Assembly (NCBI GenBank): GCA_039619475.1
Contig: CM077115.1
Span: 182,868,106-182,932,105, forward strand
DNA: 64,000 nucleotides
Source: Icerya purchasi
Taxonomy: Eukaryota > Arthropoda > Insecta > Hemiptera > Monophlebidae
Direction of reading: 5' to 3'
In this document: in pieces, positions 21,915 through 34,239 of the stretch
Layout of the letters: every line of letters starts with the position of its first letter
How positions within the stretch are numbered: the first letter of the stretch is position 1
Program-made: the position numbers and the translations under genes
Notes under the pieces: generated by a model
What the model was told of the DNA's origin: nothing
Databases searched by the model: none
Seen by the model: only the letters and a program-made list of their open reading frames with translations

Positions 21915-24900
21915 TCTGCCCGTTACCATTTCCTTAACTTCTAACCTTGCAGACCAACAGTCCTAAATTACACACACACACATCGCTTTATCGCAACAAT
22001 TCGAAAGGACAATCGTATGATGCTTCTCTGAGTGCTCATGTAAATGTTGTAGACACCTAGCGAGTAATTATGCAGTCGGTTGCGACGCACCCGATGTTTT
22101 TAAATTCGCAACGAAATTACGGATGGCTTTTAGCGACCATGCTTTTCTTTCCGAGATAAAACTCCGAAATGTGCAGCTGCTCTCGGACGCAACACATACG
22201 CGCATTTACTAACCACTTCTGGATTGAACGGACATTTTTATCCCTTGCGCCAACAGTAAAATACCTGTTGCTTTTGTTCCCAGCATTCTTTCAGAGCGTT
22301 TACAGATGTGTCGATAGTTCCCGTAGACGTAATGAAAAAAATTTAGATCAACTGCTGTAGTGTTTGAAAATTTACCGGCTAATTTTTATCTAACTACATT
22401 AAAAATTCGTTTTCAATCTACGTTTCTGCGCTAATTGACGCTGATAATATTTTAAATCAATCACGCTTGCTTGCCCCATATTAAAAATTCCTCAAAAGGG
22501 ATTCGTTCTCTTTAATCTAACGCGACTCTACTCACCGATAGTGTTCCCACACTCATATCGGATAGCTCTGACGATACTTTCCAATAAACTTATTTATCTT
22601 ATATTGTAAATAATAATATCGATAAGCCTATACGCGGACAGTTTGTAATTGTTTATTCACTAACACCGGTACACTTTCGGAGAAACAAAATCAAAAGCTG
22701 TACGCGAATAAATATAAAAACCCGAAAAGGAAACCTACGTGACACGAACCTTTTATTATACTTTTTTTCAAGTTGGTATAAAACAGTTGCACGAAAACGC
22801 ACTCCCAGTCCAGTGCAAGAAGTACAGTACGAGTGTATTGGACGGAACACGCTCTACTGCATTCGGTTTTTGAGAATTTAGAGTTTATCACGGAATCGCG
22901 TAAGGTTTAAAAAAAAGCGATTAGAGAAATTCGTTGTGCATCGTAGTTTCATGCAGCTGCGCTGATTACCGGTTAATTAGCTTTTCGCGAACAAGCTAAA
23001 GTCAAAAGCTGAATTCTTCAACATTTTAACGGCGAAGTTTTGGACGGGAAGTGAAATGCGGATTGAAATCAAGATGGACATGCTAGCGGCGCGGGGAGAG
23101 CGATATTGAATTGCGCTACAGTGAAAAATTCGGTGGCTAGCTCAGCATGGGACGACACTTAATTTTCATTTATTACAAGCCGGAACGAGCGCGTACAAGA
23201 AAAACCATTACTACATAATATACGGTATTATTAATTTGGGACCCGTTTGCTTTCGGTCGCGTTAGGAAATCGTATTTTTAAATAGTTTATTCCTTGTCAC
23301 TGCTGGCTCGTCTTGTTTTTCATCTGCGCGTCCGATTCCAGCCGAGACCCTCCGGAAAAATTTATGAATCCGATTTATCATGCGGGACCGCTGCGCCTAC
23401 AGTCGCGCATATTCATGCCAGCCAGAGATTGCTACGAAATAATACAAATATCACCGTGTCGTAAACGCACAGAACGGCCGTGATAATGATGGCATACGGG
23501 CAGCGCACCGAAAGAATCGACGTATGTACGGTTAAATTTTCATTTGTCAAAATTGCCCCGCACTTCGTCGCCGCTGGCTGTCCTTTAATGCGATCTACTT
23601 CGAGGATCGCTTTTGTTTTCTGCCTGTACTAATGGTAGCGGCGACGATGGCTCTTTTCCGTACTGGCTCATTAATATCTTGATAACAGTATCGATCGCTA
23701 TGTGGCTAATTTGCGGCTGCATGTGGAAAAACAACAAAACCCCATCGATTACGTGTCAATGCGAACGCCGGCCAGATACGTGCAGCCTCTATCAGTCATC
23801 CGGCAGCCATCCGTCGCTATTTGAACCTCGTTAATACGGCAATTAATAACAGCAACGTTGCTGCTATTTCGGTCGCTTCAGCTGCTATTGTGCTTGTCTA
23901 TCGCGGCTATTTTTCACGCGTAATAGTGGAGCATCTCAACTAAGAACGGAGTTATTTCGCGCCATCGTATCCGATCGTCGCAGGTGGGCGCAGCGACTCC
24001 CGAAAGTCATTGTCACTTCTTCATTCTCGGAACTGCTTCTAGATCGCTTCGTACGTTCTTTGCTATCCGATTAAATACGTTCACCTATTCCACCGAAAGA
24101 ATGTTTCTCTGGATGTTTTTTTTAGGTATTTTTAATACAAACACATGTTGTTGGCCATTCTAAATAAATCTCTACGATATGATATACATATATGTACAAT
24201 CAGCTTTTATTGGACTGATACTTTTCTGAAAAAACAAGTATTTCTATATATGTAAGCGCTACAAAGCACCTCGTTACGAACTATTTCACGAAAAATTAAA
24301 TTTTTGAACATTTTCAATCTTTTTCTAATATTAACGCGTGTACAGTATTAGAAAAATTATTTCATCGACCTTAATTTGAAAATTGTCCGTTTACCTCGCT
24401 GCAACTGTATTAAATGTCGCGAACACTCGGACATTAAAATTCGTCCCCTAAAAACAACAACAATACATGGGGAACTGGAATATTTTGACAGGTTCGTTTT
24501 TGCGAAAATAGGCTTCGTTGTTCGATATTCCTATCATTTCGTGAAAATTTCGATCATTTTCGCGTAGGGATTTAAGCGTTGACTACTTGAAAACATCTCG
24601 TGGTTTAGATTCGAAGAACAAGCACTATTTCTTCTACCTGTGACTTTTGTTTATCGACGTGCGTTTTAGCATGTTGAACATGTGCAAACACAAAATTACA
24701 CACTGTGTCATTTAAATTAACAAAAACCTTCATTGATCATTACGAATTGTACAACCCCAATCTGTTTCTCCGTATGATTTTTATTTTTTTTTCTTAATTA
24801 TATAGATTTATTGACCCGTCCGGGGGGAGGGGGCACGCGAAAAATAGTTTTAAAGAAAAAATTAGCGCGGACAAAGATCTAGCCACTGCCTTACTTCAAT

Positions 24901-25923
24901 ATTATAAAAAATGTGCAAAATTAAATATAAAATTCTTAAGATTAAAATTCAATTTAAAAAGTAAATCGAGGTTATAATAGCTCATTCAGTTTGATTCACA
25001 AACTTCGGATATTTTCTACACTTAGAAGTTTTAAATTGCCACTTTATTCGGACAACTTTCTCTTAAGTTTCGTACTTCCTGACCTGAAAGTTAGTGACTT
25101 CGTTGACGTTAAGAATTTTGAGACCGCGCGATGTAATGCAACATTACATAACAAGGTGCTTTAGTAATCGAACGAAGAACTTTATTTTGGAACCTTTGCG
25201 TAATAATTTTGTTTGATTTTTTTGTCGTGTCCCACAGTGGAATTCTATAGCACCGTGTACGGGTTTTTTATTAGCTAAGCCAACAAGCAACATCCAAGTA
25301 ACCAATACAATTTGGCGTAGTCTCCTCTCGTTTAATTTTAATATGTGCTTTCCAACTTAGTATCGAGATGCATTCCGAGAGCTATCTGGATCACTATTCG
25401 CGGAATAAGCTTTCCATTTATAGCTGACGGAATGTAAAGATGAGTGTAAATTCTGATAGATTTACTCTTGATTAATTCTAGTCTTCGGCTCAAAACGCAG
25501 ATATTATCAATAGTTGTAAGTTCTTGACTGTAATTATCAGCTGTTGACACTGAGAGCACAGCGGTGCCATCTACAAACAGAGCAACTGTTAAGAAATCTC
25601 TCCGTAGGAATGTCAGAAAAGCGAATTCGGGCAACCTCGGCTTGCGTTGTATGGAGATTAGATCAAAAACTTCTTTACATTCAACTTTGAACTTTAATCG
25701 TAGTGCGGCAACATTTTCTGCTTGCAAAAGTCCGTTCACTCATATTTGCTCTATAGTTGAGCGACGACTGCGAAATCCAAATTACCAATTAGGAACAATT
25801 GTAGCACGATCAAAAAAAAATAGGTGTTAAAGAAGCAGCAGAAAAATCGACTGTAGGATTGCAATGATTCTTGAAGTATTCCAGGCTTTGAAATAACAAT
25901 GATTTTTGCTAGTTTCCACTAGT
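21915..25923. other. No recognisable gene or element (4 kb)
   Basis: Frames are all under 135 codons, overlap on opposite strands and show no motif. One of them (23,613-23,834) could encode a hydrophobic segment, but there is no supporting context. A G-rich run (GGGGGGAGGGGGC) lies near 24,822-24,834. This is the longest stretch without element-derived coding sequence in the left half and could be intronic or intergenic. Confidence 0.5.
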
Positions 25924-25936
25924 CAACAATATATAT

Positions 25937-26363
25937 CTTCTTCTTCTTTCCTAACGATTTCCCGGTGCGGGGTCCGTTCGGTGGCACTGTCTTCTCCACT
26001 TTCTACGGTCCTCGGCGTCCTCTATCCCAACACCGACTTCCACCATGTCGTTGTTGACAGAGTCTATCCACCGTCTTCTCGGTTTTCCTCGTGGTTGCTT
26101 TCCTCCAGGGTTATAATCTATTAACATCCTCACAGGGCTATTATTGTCTGTTTTTCTCATGATGTGACCGTAACATCGGAGTCTCACTTCCCCCTAATTT
26201 CAAACGTACAGCTGCAACTAATATACGCTCCCTTATATCCTCGTTTTTGATATGGTCGAGGAGTGTGTGCCCAAGAGACCAGCGTAACATTTTCATTTCA
26301 GCCACATGAATTTTTTGTTCCATTTTTGTGGTTGTCGCCCCACATTCAGCTCCATATAGCATT
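25937..26363 (-). pseudogene. RTE-like C-terminal region (outer element, downstream of the nested insertion)
   Basis: The first part reads MLYGAECGATTTKMEQKIH, AEMKMLRWSLGHTL and IKNEDIRERI, directly continuing the outer RT after IIRPA. A frameshift near 26,185 then moves the reading to RLRCYGHIMRK, QPRGKPRRRWIDSV and CHRTDPAPGNR, followed by the stop and the GA-rich 3' tail. The WxLGHT...ERI and RxRWYGHIMR patterns are the standard C-terminal part of RTE-type and related EN-RT proteins. Together with 27,236-27,975 it makes up the remaining outer element. Confidence 0.85.
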
Positions 26364-27238
26364 CTTCTTCTTCATCCGCCGACTCCGTTACGAAGGCCAA
26401 CGATGAAAATCATTTGTCCACGAATTTTGTGGGCGCCCTTTTGATCTTTTGCCCAAAAGCTTTCCTTCCATAATGAGACGTAAAATCTCATATTTTTGGC
26501 CTCTCATGATGTGGCCTAGATAACGTAGTTTATTTTCCTTAATCAAATGTAATAAGTCCGGGCGTTTATTGATTCTTTTGAGGACTTCTTTATTAGTAAC
26601 TTTTAAGATTCACGGAATTTTCAGCATACGCCTATACGAATATAATTCAAATTCCTGTATACTTCTTTCTGATAAAGCATCTAACGTCCAACTCTCGTTG
26701 CCATACAGTAAGACCGAGAAAACGTAGCAGCGCATAATTCTAATTCGTAATCCAAGATTTAATTCCCTTCTGCTGAGCAGGTTCTTCATTTTTATGAGCA
26801 CTGCTCTCGATTGCTCTATTCGCGATCGGATTTCTTTCTTACAGCTACAGCTGTCGTCGAGAAAGGTACCCAGGTATCTAATTGATTTGACCTGTTCTAG
26901 TTTTGTCCCATCTGCTTCTATTACGCACTGCACAGGCTTCTTAGAGAACATTATTACTTTTGTTTTAGAGCTGTTGATGGTGAGCTCATAAGCTTTGCTA
27001 TAGTCTATCAGTTTGTTCATTATTTTTTGCCGTTCCTCCTGACTATCAGCTATAATGAGACAGTCATCTGCGTATCGAATATTATTAATTGTGACTCCAT
27101 TTACCTTGATCAACCCGTCATCCTCATCAAGCGCCTCTCTGAATATTGCTTCGGCATATAAATTGAAAAGCAGAGGAGACAGTACACATCCCTGTCGAAC
27201 TCCTTTTTTAATTTCTATATGCTCCGATGTGCAGGTCT
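26364..27238 (-). mobile_element. Nested RT fragment of a second non-LTR family
   Basis: The minus strand reads TCTSEHIEIKKGVRQGCVLS, LFNLYAEAIF, INNIRYADDCLIIADS (catalytic YADD), INSSKTKVIMFS, IRYLGTFLDD, FSVLLYGNESWTL, then RPDLLHLIKENKLRYLGHIM and a C-terminal KGRPQNSW motif, ending in a GAA-repeat tail. It is a different family from the outer element: the RT box is IRYADD, not LLYEDD. A 504-bp open frame (26,610-27,113) covers much of it. No duplication flanks it; the 5' junction shares about nine nucleotides (AGACCTGCA) with the outer element, and the 3' junction is at GAAGAAGAA next to TGCTATATGG. Confidence 0.87.
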
Positions 27239-27975
27239 GATAATCGTCTTATAAATCCTCCCTTTGAGACGTATCGATATTCTCTTGTCACATAATACCC
27301 CGGTTAGCTGCCTCCATTTCATCCATGCTGTTAGGACGCGGGAATCTATGTCGCATTGTGTATCCCCATCTGAGGTAATATTTGAGCCCAGGTATTTGAA
27401 CTTAACGGTCTTCTTTAACACCGTGTTATCTATTTTGATGGACTTATCTGTAGGTTCTCTACGTTCCAAGTATTCAGTTTTCCTGATGTTAAGCTGAAGT
27501 CCATTTTCCTGTAATTTATTTTTCCAGATTTGTACGCGCTTCTCTAAATTGTCTTTGCTTTTATCCGCCAGGAAGACGTCATCCTCGTATAGCAATGTCC
27601 ACGGTACGGGAGTCTGCAGGTCTGTGGTTATAGTATCCATGCAAAGGATGAATAGTAGCGGCGATAATGCTGAATCTTGGTGCACTCCCACTGTGATCTG
27701 GAATGGCGGTGAAATGCCTACGGGACACCGCACCACGCTGGTTGCTTTTTTGTATATAACCTGTATTATCTTTATATATTCTTCTGGGACTTCGTGCATT
27801 CGTAGCGCATTCCAAATTAGTTTATGTGGAACCTTGTCAAAAGCCTTTTCCAGATCCAAAAAGACTATATGAATTGGACTCTTCCTTTCCCGGTGTTTTT
27901 CCGTCAATATTCGTACCATATGGATTGCATCCGTTCTTCCACGTCCTTTTACAAACCCACATTGGTTTGGGGTGA
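27236..27975 (-). pseudogene. RTE-like RT, fingers/palm part (outer element)
   Basis: Minus-strand frame of about 240 codons, open across its length. Motifs: GFVKGRGRTDAIHMVRIL, IVFLDLEKAFDKVPHKLIW (first catalytic Asp), ITVGVHQDSALSPLLF, LLYEDDVFLA (catalytic box with the usual Ala replaced by Glu but both Asp kept), then KFKYLGSNITSDG and GRIYKTIIRP. The HQ-SALSP and MD...LL-DD wording fits the RTE/BovB type of RT. The start and the endonuclease are missing by truncation, and the frame is cut at IIRPA by the nested insertion. The Gly-to-Asp change in QGSALSP suggests decay despite the open frame. Confidence 0.88.
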
Positions 27976-27988
27976 CAACAATATATAT

Positions 27989-28470
27989 ATATATATATAA
28001 ACTCGGCCATTTTGGCCTCGCAAGGGGCTGTGCCCCTTGACCCCTCTTGTTTTCATTTCTGTCTCTTTCTCTTCTATACTTTGTATAAAATGATTAAAAT
28101 TTACAACGTAATTCTTACTGGCATCAACACACACACAAAAAATAACATAACCACAAATATCCTATTCTAACATTTAACTTCCGTTATATAAAATTAAGAC
28201 AGTTTTTCGTTACATTTTTCGTTACATATTTCATTACATAAAATTGTGACATTTTTTAAATAACAATAACCAAAATCCTACAAAATATAACAAACGTTAC
28301 ATAAAATTGGGACATTTTTCTGAGACATTTTTTTGGGACATTTAGCGTTACATAAAATTGGGACATTTTTCTGGGACATTTTTTTGGGACATTTAGAGTT
28401 ACATAAAATTGGGACATTTTTTCGAATGGGGGCTAGCCTAAGAATTACGTTGTAATTAATATATATATAA
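27989..28470. mobile_element. Helentron-like non-autonomous repeat, copy B, with internal tandem repeats
   Basis: The body starts near 28,001 (ACTCGGCCATTTTGGCC) inside a (TA)n run that is continuous with the TSD of the RTE-like element. A hairpin CAAGGGGC-TGT-GCCCCTTG follows (8-bp stem). An internal 17-bp inverted repeat is perfect: TTACAACGTAATTCTTA at 28,101-28,117 and its complement at 28,439-28,455. Between them are tandem units of 51 bp. The right end runs into TA repeats. Subterminal inverted repeats, a hairpin and central tandem repeats are the layout described for Helentron-associated elements; no protein is encoded. Copy A at 12.8-13.0 kb has a shorter centre. Confidence 0.78.
28295..28420. 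repeat. 51-bp tandem repeat inside the Helentron-like copy
   Basis: About 2.5 units begin at 28,295, 28,346 and 28,397, exactly 51 bp apart. Each starts with (C/A)GTTACATAAAATTGGGACA and contains further GGGACATTT steps, so there is a shorter internal repeat as well. Copy A has a single unit, so the array expanded in copy B. Confidence 0.9.
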
Positions 28471-28497
28471 AAAGGAAGTCTTAAAATACACACATAC

Positions 28498-28532
<35 letters not shown>

Positions 28533-31500
28533 AAAGATAATAGACTTTTTAGGAAACTCTAGAAGATTTTAGATGAGAGATCGTTGGATGATTGTTGAAC
28601 AGTTAACAGCTTCTGTCACCTTTTTAGCAGTAGTTTGAGGAACTTTTTATTGACTTAATGTATTAATACGGGAATTTATATTGTTTACTTTAAATGCATT
28701 CTCAAAGTATGAAGCAAAAAAATTGACCGACTCCACACTTTAAGATATTTTTGCACTTCTAAAATTTGAAATACTAGCGGTGAATAAAATTAAGATTCTT
28801 TCAGTCCCATTCCTGATATACTTCACGGAACAAAGCCATAAACACAGGTTTACGCCTTTCTTGTTAAAAAAGAAGGCGCACATGCTTTTCATTTCCTTAC
28901 GGCAATTTAGGAAAACGTAAAATATGTCTAACGTAAGCAAAGTACTTTTTTTTTTTAAATTAACCGTGATACAAAAACCTAGTCGCAGCATAAATTAAAA
29001 CATATTAAATTTAATTATTTCGCATACGCATAGCGATTAACATTATAGATAGTTAATCCTATGTAGTTAACGAATTGATTATTTATAAGTGAACCATTGA
29101 AATCGTTAATTTTGCGAATACCTACAGTAAAAGAACACTGAAAACCGAATATTCGGAAAATTTCACTATTACCGATATTTTAAACGGTAACATATAGGGC
29201 GCGGTAATTAGGATTTCCGTACACAATGGAAAAAAAAAATTCGTTCTATAACCGAATGTAAGAACACCGCGATGAAACTAAATATTTACTTTCTTTTCTT
29301 TCAGTTCATCCCGACGGATCGGACACTGCTCTTTATTGATATTTTAATTATAATATAACAAACAGTCTCTTTGTTTTTCCAGCCAGTTTCTAGCGTGCTC
29401 TTATATTAATTTAATTACCTCTATTAACGCCAGAAATCGCACTTGGAGGTTAATAGTGATTAAATTAATCGTGACTAATCGCGCTGTTTTTCGTTAATTG
29501 ATAAAAATAAAAGAAAAGGGGAAAATAATCTCAGCCGAAAAACCAGTGTAATTTAGTAGCGGAAAAATATGATTTTACATTTTTGCGTCGAATTTCCCAT
29601 CAATTTCCTTTAAACGTCACCACAAATTTCTTTCCCGCCTATTTGCTGGTACATATGTAAAGCCGAATAATTAATCGAGCCGATTGGCGTAAAATGCAAT
29701 CTATACAATAGGCAATAAAATGAATAATAATTTTAATCATTTTACATTGTTTTTTAATAAACAGGCGCCATTTCTCGACCTTTGCATATTGAAGGCTGCT
29801 GCTATTTTTATTTTTGTAATAAATTATATTAGACGTGAATTTTATTTGTTTATTTATTTTTGCTATATACATAAATAAGATGAAATTTGTTTTCAACTTT
29901 CAATTGTATAAAATACCGCGTTTTTTACTATTTTTCCGTACAAATGTTTATGAAATTTAACGAATTAACTACAGAAATTTAGTTTCAGCTTCGTAGCTGG
30001 ATAATCGAGTAAGATCTGTAGAGTTGAAAAATACCGAGCGTTAAGACCAAAAAAAAAAAAAAAATTGAATAAAGCAATGATGCGATGATATAGATGGAAT
30101 TTTTTATTCGGCGAGCCTAAATTTTCAAAAAGTTTGAACTGGAATAATCTAACGAACTGTCTTTCGGCCGATTTTTTGGATTTTATTTTGTTTGCTCTAT
30201 GGTTCCGAATCTTTCGTTTTATTGAATTCCGCCTCCAAGAAAACACGACAATTTCCCCCGTTGCATAGCCCGGCACAACTTATAATAAATGTAACTTTAT
30301 TATCCGGTCTATAAAATATACGTGTGTATATATATTTATGGATCACTCGCAAATTAATATCCGCCTATAAATAAATACAAAGAAAACAGAAAAATTTTAA
30401 TAACATTTCGTACACTTCAACAAAAACAGTAGTTCGATGATTAAATAAGCCCTTCCGCCTACCAATTGGATACATCATTACTACAAAACTTTCACCGATG
30501 CTGAAACAAATCCATTTGAAATTAAGCGATCAATAAAAATTACATTAGGCAGATTCGTCCAGCTTGCTAATAATCGAAGCCGATTGAGGAGAAGTCCAGC
30601 TAATATAATTATTACGGTAGACTAGTAATTTGAGCGATTCTGAACGAGGTGGTCCCGGATTTTGGATGACTACAAAAAGAGAGATATTTACGAGAAATTC
30701 ATAACCAAGAATGAATTTTTAATAATCGGTTAGCGGTAAAACTGTTTAATGTTAGGCAGACTAAAAAAAATGGAACAAGGAAAAGTAACTGCCGCGGCAT
30801 TTAATAAAGTGATGACGGAATAATTATAATTAAGGCTTCGCATTCCGATACGCCTCTATTTAATGGACATCGATAATAACGGACAAGCCTCAACTCCAAA
30901 CATGGCGGCGGCGTCACTCAACCAGCGGATACGAATAAAACAGGTAAAACAACGAATTCATTACGTCATGTCATATCGGCTTCGTTCATTTATTGTAATT
31001 CTTTAATCTTCACATCAAAAGCTCCTTCGGTAGTTTGGAAAATGCTGAACTACCCCTTTCTTCTTTCTACAATATTTCTCGAAATTATCGTCCAAGTTCA
31101 AACGACGTTTCGGAAAATGTTAACGAATGGAACCCGACATGCGCAAAATATGTTTCGGCAAATAAATGGATAGTTATTTTCCATTTTTTTTTCTTCAGTC
31201 GAACCAAAATTGTGCAACCACTTACGATTTTCTTTTTTGACCATCATCAAGACTTTGCATCTTGATTGCTTCGGATAAGGTTACTGGCCCCCCTAGTACG
31301 GATCACAACCTCGCAATCAATAAAAATCATCTTTCATCAACTTGCCCTAATTCAATACACATTCGGTCCTTTCTCATTACTACTTTGAAAAAATCGAAAT
31401 TGAATAAGTTACTGTAGTCCATTAAAGTTGTCATATGCAGATGATACACAAAGAGAAAAATTCGTTGTAAAAACGAAAAGCAAATTTCCCGGTTCTAAAA

Positions 31501-32119
31501 AAAAAGTATTTTCCATCAATATGTCTCTCTGCATTTCATTTTACTAATTATCAATATTTTCTTTCGCTCTTTCGGTTTCTAAATTATCGTGGCTTTCCAT
31601 AAAATTTCTGTCTCAGACCTGTTTCAGTCCTCCTTCACTACCATTACCTTCACCGTGTTCGCCTATCTTCAACTGTGACATTCTCATCTATTTTTCTGTC
31701 CACTCAATGAAATCGGTAAATGGAAAAATAAACGTGTTGACTTTACAGTAAAACTTCCTAACTATCAATCCATCTAACTCTTAAAATATCCTTTTCATCT
31801 ACAGCCTCCACTATTGTTAATGAGTATTTCTAATAAGTGTTCTGTTTCATTTAGCATACTTTTAGCCGGTTTTGCAGAACACGTCGATTTTACGCGTCTT
31901 CTCTTAAAAAAAGGTGTAACCTTTTTCGTGCGGATCTCTATCGTTTCACAGCGTTTATTTTCTTTTTTTTTATTTATTCACTTCCTTCTTCCGATAAATT
32001 TGTTGTTAAAATTTCTGACATTCGAAGCATTCTAAAACGTTTTCACATTTCCTTTCTTAGTCGTATAAATTTTCAGCATCCTTTATCTCTCTCACTTCTG
32101 ATTCGATAAGAAAGAAAAG
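28471..32119. other. No recognisable gene; (TA)n run at the left
   Basis: A (TA)n run lies at about 28,502-28,530. The rest is AT-rich with short frames only. At about 31,435-31,450 a plus-strand frame reads SYADD, but no other RT motif surrounds it, so I do not call an element. Pyrimidine-rich sequence at 31,600-32,100 could be very old I-like sequence; this is unproven. Confidence 0.45.
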
Positions 32120-32415
32120 TAACGCTGAATTAATTATTTAGATTTGTATGCGGTCAGCTATAGCATCAGTAAAGGATACAAGGGGAGCGACAATAGATAG
32201 CGAAGGAAAGGAGAGAACAGATGCAACACTATATACGGAGCAAGAATATTAAGTCTCAAATGTTGAGAGTAGAGAAGTAAATGTTCAAATGACAGTGTGG
32301 AACATTCGAAAAGGATGCGGTTAGACATTCGTGAATATCATTGGAAGGATGTAGCGGACAATAAGAAGAGTCTGAAAGTGAAACTCGATAGCGATATCTA
32401 GCAAGCTACGATCGA
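32120..32415 (-). pseudogene. Decayed antisense I-like 3' fragment
   Basis: Minus-strand frames read FRYR, SLSDSSYCPLHPSNDIHEC, NRILFECSTLS and then a Leu-rich C-terminus. They align in order with FRFSIVSSPYCNFHPSDHDC, ANHILFECSLL and the end of ORF2 in the long copy. Several frameshifts separate them. No poly(A) remnant is clear. The fragment covers only the region after RNase H. Confidence 0.65.
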
Positions 32416-34226
32416 AACGCAACATTATTTGAAATAACCGTTGTTTTACTAATGAAGTTTAAGAGGTGTGGAATAATATTTTCGTAAAATTCGACTAGGC
32501 TATTGTTTAATGATTTAAAACCGGATGCCTACACAGTTTATAGAACAACAATGTTGTTGAACACACATCTTAATTGGTTGAAAACCCGCAATTCAGTTTC
32601 AGACACGAACGCGGTTAGCGGATAATTATTTAATTCAGCTGAATTGAAACCAGTAAGTATGCTCAACAGTTGCCAGCAGCGTATCGCAAATAAATCGTAA
32701 CAATTTAAAGAGGAAACGAAAATTTTCAGTTCCATTTAAATTTGCTCATTTATATTTCAGGATCCTCAAACAAAATTCGATGCGATGCTACATATCAGTA
32801 CAGATGTTTACTGGCTTAAATTAACCGTATTTAACACCTGCACGTGAAGCGCGAAGCAAGTTTCGGCTGATGTGAGAATATAAGACCCTTTCTTCAAAGT
32901 TCACCAGGCGCAGCGGTTCGATTGCTCAAGGAGAATTTTTAAATCTTTTCGTTCTTCTTCAATAGCGAGCGGAGAGGATGCTTATGAAAACGCAAAACTT
33001 CGAGATTATTACGATAGTCCTAATAGACATTTTAAGAGAATAGATTTCGCATGTACCAATGCGGCAAACGGACGCATAGGCAAACAGTTATCGTTTTAGT
33101 GTGTTAAGGTCATCGGGCAATAAAAATTTTAATATGTGGGTGTGAGCCGAATTTTTGCCATACTACACTTTAAAAATAAGTTTAGAACGGTCTGCACTGA
33201 CGGAAACTCGTAAAATAGAAACGATAGTTTCACATTTTTACGACTGCGAACGGAGGACGCATAAATAATAAACAGATTTTAATTGAAAAGGGTTCTGAAG
33301 AAAAAACGAAATATTTAGAAGCCATTAAAACAGTCAACTGGCTTTGTAATCGCTTCCATCAAAACACGCCGGTCGATGATGTTTCTTTTACGCGAAGCTG
33401 GACGGAATTTAATCAAAATGTAAATGTTCCGCGTCCCCGGCAATGTTTTCATTATAACATACACCGATGATCAAGCCGAATAATTTAAATAAAATTAATC
33501 GGAGAGGGATTTCGTAAATTTTCTTCTCCACAACTTGCTTTTCAGAATACATTACCCCCACTATTGCTAATCGTCGCGGCGAAATTTTATTCCACAACAA
33601 TCGAGCTTATCAAACTGAACGACGTTGCGTGCGCACGTTAATCCGCATTCAGCAAAAGTACTACTCGGATATTCTAATTAGAAGTTACCAAAATAGTTAA
33701 AATTCGCCATATCCAACCTGAGTTCTTTTTTTTTTTTTTTGTGGTATTTAACTTTGTTCATTTTTTATTCGAATTTCTGTGCGCTCAACTTTAGATCTTC
33801 TTAATAATTAGAGGATAATATTCTACACCTCTTTTCGCGACTTCATAACCACTCTTCGCATTCAATCGGCGCGTATGATTAATTTTAAGATTTGTTAATT
33901 TTTCGTTAAAATTTTATTATTTATTTACAGACGGATTCATTTATTTTACATTTCCGAGTCGATCAGCTGTATCGCAGAAATCTACGAACGTTTTCGCAGT
34001 CTTTTAAAAGTAAATTTGTCCTGTGAACAACTCCGCCAACGTCCCCGTCGTAGTCGCCGAATCTAATTACAACTGAAATCGTTTCTATCCCTACAAAATA
34101 CGGACAATGCTTTCTTTTTCGAAATTAGTTAATAATATTTTCAGGCCAGGTTACACATATTTAAGTGTATATTATTCACTTTTAAGATCATGATAAATAA
34201 CATATTTTTTTTTTTTTTTTATTTAT
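32416..34226. other. No recognisable gene
   Basis: AT-rich DNA with short overlapping frames and T-runs (33,727-33,740). No motifs, terminal repeats or duplications seen up to the target site of the RTE-like element. Confidence 0.5.
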
Positions 34227-34239
34227 TATTATTATATAA

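Larger units (their letters stand above)
25924..27988 (-). mobile_element. RTE-like non-LTR retrotransposon, 5'-truncated, with 13-bp TSD, itself interrupted
   Basis: A 13-bp direct repeat, CAACAATATATAT, flanks the element at 25,924-25,936 and 27,976-27,988. Between them, on the minus strand, an RT frame begins at NQCGFVKGRGRTDAI (near 27,940), where 5' truncation occurred, and ends with a GA-rich tail (GAAAGAAGAAGAAG) next to the left duplication, as is common in RTE-type elements that lack long poly(A). The element is split by a second RT fragment at about 26,364-27,238; removing it rejoins the reading IIRPAMLYGAE. About 1.17 kb of the outer element remains. Confidence 0.9.

Noticed and set aside
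23613..23834. 73-codon plus-strand frame with a hydrophobic segment
   Set aside because: No conserved domain, no neighbouring exon-like frame, and overlapping frames of similar length occur throughout the region.
28278..28499. Repetitive peptide frame (KKMSQKNVPILCN units) on the minus strand
   Set aside because: It is a translation of the 51-bp non-coding tandem repeat (51 is divisible by 3) inside the Helentron-like copy.
31435..31450. SYADD motif on the plus strand
   Set aside because: A four-residue match without any other RT motif in phase on either side; expected by chance in this much AT-rich DNA.
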